Assembly: GCA_045125095.1 (NCBI GenBank)
Contig: JBGVMW010000070.1
Location: 1 to 34,594 of the forward strand
Direction: 5' to 3'
Length of the DNA stretch: 34,594 nt
Source: JBGVMW01 sp045125095
GTDB taxonomy: Bacteria; Bacillota; Clostridia; Lachnospirales; Lachnospiraceae
Positions 22,705-29,946 of this stretch are shown piece after piece. The notes beneath the pieces are model-generated. The model ran no database searches. It saw only the letters and a list, made by a program, of their open reading frames with translations, and had not been told where the DNA came from. Each line of letters begins with the position of its first letter. The stretch's first letter is position 1. Made by a program: the position numbers and the translations under genes.

Positions 22705-23544
22705 ATGAATTGGTTAAATAAATTAGAAAGAAAGTTTGGAAAATTTTCTATACGCAATTTATCACTTTGGATTATTGTATGCTATGTGATAGGATATCTT
22801 ATTACTTTTTTGAGCCCACAACTGCTAAATTATCTTCGATTAGAACCACAGATGATTCTGCAGGGACAAATATGGCGATTATTTACGTGGATATTGATAC
22901 CACCTTCTAGTTTTGGAATTTTTACATTTGTCATGCTGTTTTTCTACTATTCATTAGGAACAACGTTAGAAACTACATGGGGAAAATTCCGCTATAATGC
23001 TTATATTTTAAGTGGATTTTTACTAACGATTGTAGGTGCATTTATCGTATATTTTATCTATATTTTACAGGGTTATAGCTCTGTAACCGGTATCGGATAT
23101 GTGTTTAGTACCTACTATGTTAATTTATCTATTTTTCTTGCATTTGCGGCAAACTATCCTGATATGCAGGTGATGTTGTATTTTGTTATTCCGGTGAAGA
23201 TAAAATGGATGGCATTGTTAGATATTGCGATTCTGGCATTTGATATTGTCCGTTCCGGTTTCCAGTGGGAATTAATTGTTGTAATCGTGGCATCCCTTGC
23301 GAATTTCCTGATTTTCTTCTTGTCTACACGCAACTATAAACGTGTCAGCCCAAGGGAGATACATCGGAAGCAGGAGTTTAAACGCCAGGTACACAAAGCA
23401 CCGACCATAACAAAGCATAAATGTGCAATTTGCGGAAGAACAGATGAGGATAGTCCGGAATTAGAATTCCGTTTTTGTTCAAAATGTAATGGCAATTATG
23501 AGTACTGCCAGAATCATTTGTTTACCCATGAACACAGAAAATAA
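22705..23544 (+). CDS. Rhomboid-like membrane protein with C-terminal zinc finger
   Basis: 279 residues. About six membrane segments follow a short cytosolic start, with the rhomboid-type text GQIWRLFTWILIPPSSFGIF and LGTTLETTWGKFRYNAYI. The usual catalytic GxSG and the active His are not apparent (the region reads SSVTGIGYVFSTYYVN), so it looks like an inactive rhomboid or derlin-like protein. The C-terminal tail holds CAIC (Cys240, Cys243), CSKC (Cys258, Cys261), Cys268 and His271/His275/His277, a probable zinc site. The ribosome site is poor, and a small palindrome (ACCTGTATACGGGT) lies just ahead of the ATG. It is probably in the corA operon. Function unknown. Confidence 0.75.
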   Translation: MNWLNKLERKFGKFSIRNLSLWIIVCYVIGYLITFLSPQLLNYLRLEPQMILQGQIWRLFTWILIPPSSFGIFTFVMLFFYYSLGTTLETTWGKFRYNAYILSGFLLTIVGAFIVYFIYILQGYSSVTGIGYVFSTYYVNLSIFLAFAANYPDMQVMLYFVIPVKIKWMALLDIAILAFDIVRSGFQWELIVVIVASLANFLIFFLSTRNYKRVSPREIHRKQEFKRQVHKAPTITKHKCAICGRTDEDSPELEFRFCSKCNGNYEYCQNHLFTHEHRK

Positions 23545-23564
23545 AAATCATGCGAGGATGTAAT

Positions 23565-24284
23565 ATGACAGAACAGGAAAAATTTGTTGCAGCAATGGCG
23601 AGATTAAAAAGTCTTGCCAGCGAGTATGAGAATGTACTTTCAAAAGAAGATATAAAAGAAGAACTTTCTGACATGAAGTTAGATGACAGCCAGATGGAGC
23701 TTATATATCAGTATTTAACTGAAAATAAGATTACGGTTGTCAATTATGAACCGGTAAAAGAGCAGACAGAAGATACAAAAGAAGACGACGATCGTTTTCT
23801 ATCTATGTATTTAGAAGAATTGCAGGAGCAGGAGCCTGTATCTGAACAGGAATTAGACCAATGGCTGAATGCATACTTAGACGGAGATACTTCTCGTATG
23901 GACGCCATCGTAACTGCCATGTTGCCGAAGGTGGCAGACTTCGCTAAAATGTACAAAAATCAGGGTCTATTATTGGCTGATATCATTCAGGAAGGCAATA
24001 TTGGCTTGCTCACAGGCGTAGGAGAATTAAAACCGGAATTCACCGTAGAACAGGCAAAGGAATTTTTAGCAAAAAGCATCTGCAATGCAATGGAAGCTGC
24101 TTTGTATGAACAGGATGAAGCATTAAAAACAGAGGAGCAGATGCTTCGTGATGCCGCTGAAGTGAGCAGGGCAATAAAAGAGATAGAAGAAGAATATGGC
24201 AGAAAACCTTTAATGGAAGATATCGCAGAACGGTTACAGAAAGATATCTCTGAAATCGAAGATGTTATGCAATGGATTTCTTAA
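23565..24284 (+). CDS. Truncated sigma-70-like protein (region 1.1, 1.2-2.2 and 3 only)
   Basis: 239 residues. Residues 1-60 resemble sigma-70 region 1.1 (SKEDIKEELSDMKLDDSQME). Residues about 75-155 resemble regions 1.2 to 2.2 (DRFLSMYLEELQ, then AYLDGDTSRMDAIVTAML, then LADIIQEGNIGLL, the core-binding segment). Where regions 2.3-2.4 should melt and read the -10 there is instead FTVEQAKEFLAKSICNAMEA, without the Trp/aromatic residues. A region-3-like helix pair follows (EEYGRKPLMEDIAERLQKDI) and region 4 is absent. It may bind core polymerase without recognising promoters. ATG 23565 has GAGGATG upstream, 20 bp after the rhomboid-like gene. Confidence 0.7.
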   Translation: MTEQEKFVAAMARLKSLASEYENVLSKEDIKEELSDMKLDDSQMELIYQYLTENKITVVNYEPVKEQTEDTKEDDDRFLSMYLEELQEQEPVSEQELDQWLNAYLDGDTSRMDAIVTAMLPKVADFAKMYKNQGLLLADIIQEGNIGLLTGVGELKPEFTVEQAKEFLAKSICNAMEAALYEQDEALKTEEQMLRDAAEVSRAIKEIEEEYGRKPLMEDIAERLQKDISEIEDVMQWIS

Positions 24285-24343
24285 AATGCTTCGTTTTGTT
24301 TTGTGCAAAAAAACGAAAAAACAGTTTACGAAAGCATTTTTTT
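24284..24343 (+). terminator. Terminator of the corA operon, overlapping the comFB promoter
   Basis: AAATGCTTCG (from 24284) pairs with CGAAAGCATTT and is followed by TTTT. The right arm shares bases with the -35 of the comFB promoter at 24325. Confidence 0.65.
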
Positions 24344-24353
24344 GTGGTAAAAT
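24325..24353 (+). promoter_or_regulatory. Sigma-A promoter of comFB
   Basis: TTTACG (24325-24330) and TAAAAT (24348-24353), 17 bases apart, about 55 bases before the ATG. Confidence 0.65.
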
Positions 24354-24407
24354 ACAGTAAATTAGTTTTTATTCAGACATAACGGATAAGTTGGGGAGGA
24401 TAAACAG

Positions 24408-24689
24408 ATGATTAGTTATGACGACGATGTTAAAGTTAAAAATATCATGGAGGATTTCGTATTTGATAAAATTGATAAAATTGTTGATTCGTTAGGCTGC
24501 TGTACCTGTAATAAATGCAAGTCAGATATTGCAGCATATGTTTTAAACAATGTCCAACCAAAATACGTGGCATCCGAAAAAGGCGAATTATATTCAAAAA
24601 TTGCTGAATTAAATTTAAACAGTAATACTGATATTTTAATGAAAATCGTAAGTGCATCTGAAGTGATTAAAGAGAAACCGAGACACTAA
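24408..24689 (+). CDS. comFB: ComFB-family protein
   Basis: 93 residues that match ComFB nearly end to end: VKNIMEDFVFDKIDKIVDSL, the cysteine knot CCTCNKCKSD (Cys31, 32, 34 and 37), and IAAYVLNNVQPKYV. GGGGAGG lies upstream of the ATG. ComFB sits in the comF competence operon of Bacillus, but here no comFA or comFC is nearby. Reports in cyanobacteria and Bacillus describe ComFB proteins as cyclic dinucleotide receptors. That fits its position 68 bp ahead of a c-di-GMP phosphodiesterase gene. A terminator lies between the two, so they may be separately or only partly co-transcribed. Confidence 0.88.
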   Translation: MISYDDDVKVKNIMEDFVFDKIDKIVDSLGCCTCNKCKSDIAAYVLNNVQPKYVASEKGELYSKIAELNLNSNTDILMKIVSASEVIKEKPRH

Positions 24690-24691
24690 TT

Positions 24692-24716
24692 AAAAGACTG
24701 CCTGGCAGTCTTTTTT
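24692..24716 (+). terminator. comFB terminator
   Basis: AAAAGACTG pairs with CAGTCTTTT around CCTGG, followed by further T residues. Confidence 0.8.
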
Positions 24717-24757
24717 CATTACCGGGGATTAAAAATAACTAGAAATGGGGGATTTTT

Positions 24758-26047
24758 ATGCTACTGTCTGACGTAATTGATCCTTTTACGAATTTGCCAT
24801 TTTCTGAGGATTTTAAAGTATTAATAAGAGATGCTCTTCTGAAAGGAATTATTCAAAAACCGGTTTTTATATCGTTAAACATCAATAATTTTAAATACTT
24901 TAATCAAATATTTGGATACAGTGAAGGTGATAAATTAATACGTGTTTTTGCAGACTTTTTTTGCAAAAGTCAAAACTGTGTCAGCGCTACAAGGATTTAC
25001 GTTGACCATTTTATCATGTGTATTGATGCAGGTGAATCCTCACAAGATTCTATCTGCAAAGAGTTAAGTAAAAAAATCGATGATTTCCCGCGTTATATTG
25101 AAAAAATGTATCCGGGAACCAATCTGCACCTTAGTGTTGGTGTGTATTTTGCAGAGAATTGTGATATCGACATTGGAAAAGCGATTGACAGAGCTCAATA
25201 TGCACAAAGAAGTATCAAAGGAAATTATAATGTTAGTATGGCATTGTTTTCACAGGAAATGCAGGATAACATTACGCGCGACTCCATTGCAGTGCCATTG
25301 TTTGAACGTGCATTGACAGAAAAACGCGTAAAAATTTTCCTTCAGCCTAAGGTGAATATTACCAGCCATAAAATAATTGGCGCAGAAGCATTAGCAAGAA
25401 TCTATGACGAAAATGGTGAAATTATTTTGCCTTACCAGTTTATACCTATGGTCGAAAAAGCCGGCTTAATCTATAAGCTTGACTTTTTGGTACTAGAGGA
25501 AGTTGCCAAGCTTATCAGCACATGGAAGCAGGAGGGGTATGAGGTCGTTCCAATTTCTGTGAATCTGTCTCAGGTAGATTTTCAGATTGATGACATTGTG
25601 AAGCATATTATAGACATTGTAGAGCGTTATCATGTAGAACATAAGTATTTTGAGTTTGAAATTACGGAAACTTTATTCTGCGAGAAAGTGGATGAGGTTG
25701 TAGAAAGCATTCTGAAATTACGGGAATTAGGCTTCCGAATCAGCATGGATGACTTTGGTACAGGATACAATTCCCTGCATACATTAGGATTAATCCCCGT
25801 GGATGTCATTAAGTTTGATCGTGGATTTGTATTAGATTGTCTAAAAAATGAACAGGGTCTCAATATCATATCCGGATTAATTGACATCCTTGATAAGATT
25901 AAGCATGATGTCATCTGTGAAGGTGTTGAAACAGAAGCAGAAGAACATCTCTTGTACGACTGTGGTTGTAAACAAGTGCAAGGGTATTTGTATGACAGAC
26001 CATTAGATGTGGAACATTTTTACAAAAAATATATTGTTCGCAAATAA
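24758..26047 (+). CDS. c-di-GMP phosphodiesterase with degenerate GGDEF and intact EAL domain
   Basis: 429 residues, no membrane segment or signal peptide. The GGDEF-like domain (about 8-165) begins DPFTNLPFSEDF and keeps the fold, but the active loop reads YVDHF (81-85) instead of GGDEF, so cyclase activity is unlikely. The EAL domain (about 178-425) is complete: GAEALAR (Glu210), SVNLSQ (Asn269), EITET (Glu301, Glu304), MDDFGTGYNS (Asp331-Asp332), IKFDRG (Lys352), CEGVETEAE (Glu388, Glu391) and QGYLYDRP. It should hydrolyse c-di-GMP in the cytosol; the first domain may bind GTP as a regulator or serve for dimerisation. GGGGGA precedes the ATG. The neighbour comFB may be a c-di-GMP receptor. 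Confidence 0.93.
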   Translation: MLLSDVIDPFTNLPFSEDFKVLIRDALLKGIIQKPVFISLNINNFKYFNQIFGYSEGDKLIRVFADFFCKSQNCVSATRIYVDHFIMCIDAGESSQDSICKELSKKIDDFPRYIEKMYPGTNLHLSVGVYFAENCDIDIGKAIDRAQYAQRSIKGNYNVSMALFSQEMQDNITRDSIAVPLFERALTEKRVKIFLQPKVNITSHKIIGAEALARIYDENGEIILPYQFIPMVEKAGLIYKLDFLVLEEVAKLISTWKQEGYEVVPISVNLSQVDFQIDDIVKHIIDIVERYHVEHKYFEFEITETLFCEKVDEVVESILKLRELGFRISMDDFGTGYNSLHTLGLIPVDVIKFDRGFVLDCLKNEQGLNIISGLIDILDKIKHDVICEGVETEAEEHLLYDCGCKQVQGYLYDRPLDVEHFYKKYIVRK

Positions 26048-26069
26048 CAAAGCGTGCAAGCGCGGTCGC

Positions 26070-26123
26070 TTGCGACATATTACATTTCGCAACATACTGT
26101 TGTATTTTTTTCTGGTATATATA
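26070..26123 (+). repeat. Short TATACTAG-family element, diverged third copy
   Basis: ACATATTACATTTCGCAACAT then ACTGTTGTATTTTTTTCTGG and TATATA aligns with ACATTACAATTTACAATAA, ACTGTTGTTATTTCCTAG and TATATA at 4378-4420. A perfect GCAAGCG/CGCTTGC hairpin (26055-26072) lies at its left edge. Confidence 0.45.
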
Positions 26124-26132
26124 GCATATTTA

Positions 26133-26171
26133 AAAACGGAACAGCCAATTTAACAACGGCTGTTCCGTTTT
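26133..26171. terminator. Bidirectional terminator shared with the end of the ThrE-type gene
   Basis: AAAACGGAACAGCC (26133-26146) pairs perfectly with GGCTGTTCCGTTTT (26158-26171). On the minus strand the first arm encodes the last residues of the 26150-26602 protein. Confidence 0.8.
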
Positions 26172-26602
26172 CTATGCATCAGCTTCCTTGTCGTCCGAAC
26201 CAGGAATGAGGCAAGGAAAATCCCCATGGCAATAGAAGCAGATATCTCAAATGTGTAAATCAATAGATGTAATGCTTTTTCTGTATTACCCAGTATCAAT
26301 TCCTGCATCGTATAAAAAATGGTCCCTCCCGGAACAAGAGGAATTAAACAGGAGACCAGAAAAATCGTTGCCGGACACCTTCGTATAACAGCAAGCAATT
26401 CAGAAAAAAACGCACCCACCATTGCTGCCACAAAATATTGTCCAATCTCATTTGTACAAAATATACCGGCAACCAGATAAATAATCCAGCTCATCATACC
26501 TCCAAGGGCACCAATAACCAGATTTTTCCCATGAACATTAAAAATAACACCAAACCCTAACACGCCACAAAAAGCGCAGATACATTGCATACTTTCCGTC
26601 AA
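26150..26602 (-). CDS. Threonine/serine exporter-like small subunit (ThrE_2, YjjB-like)
   Basis: 150 residues with four to five membrane segments. The family pattern GALGGMMSWIIYLV, FVAAMVGAFFSELLAVI and CLIPLVPGGTIFYTMQELIL matches the YjjB/DUF3815 half of split ThrE exporters. The start is TTG, supported by GAGGA at a good distance; the ATG four codons later is too far from it. The last codons run into the terminator stem. It follows the larger subunit by 33 bp on the same strand, and the two together should export threonine, serine or a related small acid. Confidence 0.88.
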   Translation of the reverse strand: MTESMQCICAFCGVLGFGVIFNVHGKNLVIGALGGMMSWIIYLVAGIFCTNEIGQYFVAAMVGAFFSELLAVIRRCPATIFLVSCLIPLVPGGTIFYTMQELILGNTEKALHLLIYTFEISASIAMGIFLASFLVRTTRKLMHRKRNSRC

Positions 26603-26635
26603 AATAATCCTCTTTTCTTCTGCTGATATTGCAGT

Positions 26636-27382
26636 CTAATATATCATCATTGCAATTGCAACGCCAATTGCCAGACCAGCCGCAACTAAGATTGCTTCTG
26701 TAACACGGGAAATACCGGTCATAGTATCACTTGAAATAAAGTCCCGCATAGCATTGGCAAGTGCTAATCCTGGCACCAGCAACATAATACTTCCAATAAT
26801 AATTTTGTCAGAATGGAGATGCAAACCGGGAATGGAAGAGATCAGCCGACTTACGAACGCTGACAAAAAACTACAAACAATGTTTTGGAAAAAGCTGTTA
26901 GCTTCCACATGATTCAAAAAACGGGAGCAGAGCATAATAATTGCTCCCACAAGTGCTGCCACCATTCCATCTGCAGGAGTTCCGCCAAAGAAAATGCAGA
27001 ATGACATTGCAACACCCATATGGGAAAGAAGCTGTAAAAAAAATCCCCATGGTGCACGCCTTTCAATATCATACATTTTTTCCTGAATTTCCTCATATTC
27101 TGGTTTTAAATTGCATATATAGCGTGACAGCTCATTATATTGCTCCATATGATCCAAATTCGTCTGTATTCTGCGCACACGCCTGCTGGTAGTCAATGCA
27201 CTGGTGCCATCGGATATTGTTACCACAATACTGGAGGGAATCGCAAATATGTGCATATCTGTAATGCCATATGCACTGCATATATATTGAATACTCTGTT
27301 CCACACGGGATATTTCAGCACCACTGGTAAGCAAACGATATCCAACGGTAACAGAAGTATTTAAAATTTCTTCTAGCGTCAT
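26636..27382 (-). CDS. Threonine/serine exporter-like large subunit (DUF1212, YjjP-like)
   Basis: 248 residues. The N-terminal 115 residues form the cytosolic part with GYRLLTSGAEISRVEQSIQY and FAIPSSIVVTISDG, typical of the ThrE/YjjP family, and five membrane segments follow (including LLVPGLALANAMRDFIS). It pairs with the small subunit directly downstream. GGAGA lies upstream of the ATG and a good sigma-A promoter at 27471-27499. YjjP/YjjB in E. coli has been linked to succinate export and ThrE to amino acids, so the substrate is open. Confidence 0.9.
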   Translation of the reverse strand: MTLEEILNTSVTVGYRLLTSGAEISRVEQSIQYICSAYGITDMHIFAIPSSIVVTISDGTSALTTSRRVRRIQTNLDHMEQYNELSRYICNLKPEYEEIQEKMYDIERRAPWGFFLQLLSHMGVAMSFCIFFGGTPADGMVAALVGAIIMLCSRFLNHVEANSFFQNIVCSFLSAFVSRLISSIPGLHLHSDKIIIGSIMLLVPGLALANAMRDFISSDTMTGISRVTEAILVAAGLAIGVAIAMMIY

Positions 27383-27470
27383 ATCAATCTCCGTTCTGCC
27401 GCTTTTACGACATATAATCTACTAACATTTTTCGCTGTATAGCGGAAGAGTAACCTTTATACAATGAATG

Positions 27471-27499
27471 ATTATATAGTAAAATATGCGCACTTTCAA
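27471..27499 (-). promoter_or_regulatory. Sigma-A promoter of the ThrE-type operon
   Basis: On the minus strand TTGAAA (27494-27499) and TATAAT (27471-27476) with a 17-base spacer. A small CGCT/AGCG hairpin lies in the leader near 27431-27445. Confidence 0.75.
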
Positions 27500-27544
27500 G
27501 AAAACTATGAAAAAATAAAAAGAATGAACTATTTCTAAAATCTA

Positions 27545-27573
27545 TTGACCATGAGAATGAGTCATGATATGAT
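27545..27573 (+). promoter_or_regulatory. Sigma-A promoter of the ABC exporter operon, with a possible operator
   Basis: TTGACC (27545-27550) and TATGAT (27568-27573) with a 17-base spacer. The -10 overlaps the left half of an inverted repeat, ATGATAA (27569-27575) with TTATCAT (27593-27599), a plausible repressor site. Confidence 0.65.
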
Positions 27574-27634
27574 AACAAATTATGCAATATAATTATCATG
27601 GAAAACAATAGTAACATAGAAAGGAAATGGTGAA

Positions 27635-29944
27635 ATGGGAAAAATAATAAAACATATGAAACCATACTGGAAATCAGTCATTATCATTTTTCTGCTGCTG
27701 ATTGTGCAGGCATGGTGTGATTTATCATTGCCACAGTATACCTCTAATATCATTGATATAGGTATTCAGAACAGTGGTGTAGAGCATGTGCTGCCTGAAA
27801 AGATAACAGCAGAAGAATTTAACACTGCTCAGTTATTTATGACAACAGACGAGACGACAGAGTGGCAGGCCTGTTATGAACAGAATGATGATATTTACTC
27901 TCTTGTTGTAGATAACGAGAAGGATTTAGAAGAGCTGGATGAACGTTTTTCCATCCCGCTGATTCTGAATTATCAGTTATCCGCCATGCAGGAAGACGCA
28001 TGTAAACAACAGCTTGCTGCACAAAGCGGCATGGATGCCAGTGCATTTGATAATATGAGCATCCTCCAGATAGGTGAATCCATGGGAATTCCATTGGAAG
28101 TGTTTACCAGGGAATCTGAAGATGAAGATGGTAATCTGGTGGAAGTTGCCTATGTCGATATACGTCCTATGTTCAAAGTTATGTTAGAAACAGGGCAAAT
28201 GTCACAGGAAATGATCCTTTCCATGCGTAGCCAGGTAGAAGAGATGATAGACACCATGGGAAGCCAACTGGTACAGTCTACAGGTGTTGCACATGCCATT
28301 CAGTGCAACAAAGATGCCGGTTTAAATATGGAAACCATACAGACAGATTATCTCTGGTTGTCCGGACTTAAGATGTTGGCAGTTGCCCTGCTGATGGGGA
28401 TAATCTCTGTATTGGTGGGTTTTTTTGCCTCCAAAGTCGGTGCCGGTATCGGTATGCGTCTTAGAAGCAATATATTTAAAAATGTAGTCGGCTTCTCCAA
28501 TGCAGAGATGGATAAATTCTCCACAGCTTCACTAATCACAAGAAGTACCAATGATATTCAACAGATACAGATGGTGATAACCATGATGCTTCGTATGGTT
28601 CTCTATGCACCAATCCTTGGCATCGGTGGTATTATCAAAGTAATCGAAACCGGTGCCGGTATGGGCTGGGTTATTATTCTTGCTGTACTTTTCATTTTAG
28701 CATTAGTCGGTCTGCTTATGACAATTGCTATGCCAAAGTTTAAATTAATGCAGACATTAGTCGATCATGTGAATCTGGTATCCCGGGAAATATTAACCGG
28801 TTTGTCTGTTATCCGTGCATTCGGACGTGAACGTGAAGAGGAAAAACGTTTCGATAAAGCAAACAGAAAACTGACAGAAACTATGTTATTTACAAACCGC
28901 ACCATGAATTTTATGATGCCATGTATGATGATGGTTATGTACGGACTTACCCTGTTAATTGTATGGGTAGCTTCTCATAAAATCAATGATGGTGTCATGC
29001 AGGTTGGTGCAATGACCGCATTTATCACCTATGCAATGCAGATTGTTATGTCCTTCTTAATGCTGACAGTAATGTCTATTATATTACCACGTGCAGGTGT
29101 AGCAGCAGAACGTATTGATGAAGTACTCCGCACACATTCTTCCGTAGAAGATCCGCTACATCCTGAAAAAGTGGAAGAGAGCACTGGCGTAATCGCATTT
29201 AACCATGTTTCCTTCCGATATCCTGGTGCAAATGAAGATGTACTTAGTGATATTGACTTTGTTGCAGAACCGGGGAAAACAACAGCCATCATTGGCTCTA
29301 CCGGTTGCGGTAAATCTACCCTGGTAAATCTGATTCCAAGATTGTATGATGTAACCTCTGGTTCTGTTACATTAGACGGTCAGGATATCCGCAACATAAA
29401 GATGTCCGACCTTAGAACACATATCGGTTTCGTTCCACAAAAGGGCGTATTATTTTCAGGAACCATTGCCTCTAACTTGCGATTTGGCAAGCGGGATGCC
29501 AGTGATGCAGATATAAAAGAAGCAGCAGAAATTGCTCAGGCACTCGAATTCATTGAAGAAAAGCCAAATACATTTGACAGTCGTATTGCACAGGGCGGTA
29601 GCAACGTATCCGGTGGACAGAAGCAGCGTCTTGCCATTGCAAGAGCCATTGCTAAAAATCCAAAAATCTTTATTTTTGATGATAGTTTTTCAGCCCTTGA
29701 TCTTAAGACAGATGCAAAGCTAAGAAAAGAACTAGATTGCAAGGTAAGTGATAGTACGGTCATTATTGTGGCACAACGAATTAGTACCATTATACATGCT
29801 GACCAGATTCTTGTATTAGATGATGGCAAAATCGTTGGCAAAGGGAAGCATGAAGAGTTACTTAAAAATTGTGATGTATATCAGCAGATTGCACGTTCCC
29901 AGTTGTCTGCGAAGGAATTAGGCATAGAGGGGAAGGAGGCGTAA
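27635..29944 (+). CDS. ABC exporter half-transporter, degenerate-site subunit with large external insert
   Basis: 769 residues. Six membrane helices and a C-terminal ATPase, but helices 1 and 2 are separated by about 200 residues (about 45-240) that must lie outside the membrane. Walker A GSTGCGKS (554-561) and signature VSGGQ (658-662) are good. Walker B ends FIFDD, with Asp683 where the catalytic Glu should be, and the H-loop reads VAQRIST, with Gln714 in place of His. This is the pattern of the degenerate subunit in heterodimeric exporters such as BmrCD or TM287/288. AAGGAA precedes the ATG. The partner starts two bases after the stop. Confidence 0.93.
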   Translation: MGKIIKHMKPYWKSVIIIFLLLIVQAWCDLSLPQYTSNIIDIGIQNSGVEHVLPEKITAEEFNTAQLFMTTDETTEWQACYEQNDDIYSLVVDNEKDLEELDERFSIPLILNYQLSAMQEDACKQQLAAQSGMDASAFDNMSILQIGESMGIPLEVFTRESEDEDGNLVEVAYVDIRPMFKVMLETGQMSQEMILSMRSQVEEMIDTMGSQLVQSTGVAHAIQCNKDAGLNMETIQTDYLWLSGLKMLAVALLMGIISVLVGFFASKVGAGIGMRLRSNIFKNVVGFSNAEMDKFSTASLITRSTNDIQQIQMVITMMLRMVLYAPILGIGGIIKVIETGAGMGWVIILAVLFILALVGLLMTIAMPKFKLMQTLVDHVNLVSREILTGLSVIRAFGREREEEKRFDKANRKLTETMLFTNRTMNFMMPCMMMVMYGLTLLIVWVASHKINDGVMQVGAMTAFITYAMQIVMSFLMLTVMSIILPRAGVAAERIDEVLRTHSSVEDPLHPEKVEESTGVIAFNHVSFRYPGANEDVLSDIDFVAEPGKTTAIIGSTGCGKSTLVNLIPRLYDVTSGSVTLDGQDIRNIKMSDLRTHIGFVPQKGVLFSGTIASNLRFGKRDASDADIKEAAEIAQALEFIEEKPNTFDSRIAQGGSNVSGGQKQRLAIARAIAKNPKIFIFDDSFSALDLKTDAKLRKELDCKVSDSTVIIVAQRISTIIHADQILVLDDGKIVGKGKHEELLKNCDVYQQIARSQLSAKELGIEGKEA

Positions 29945-29946
29945 AT

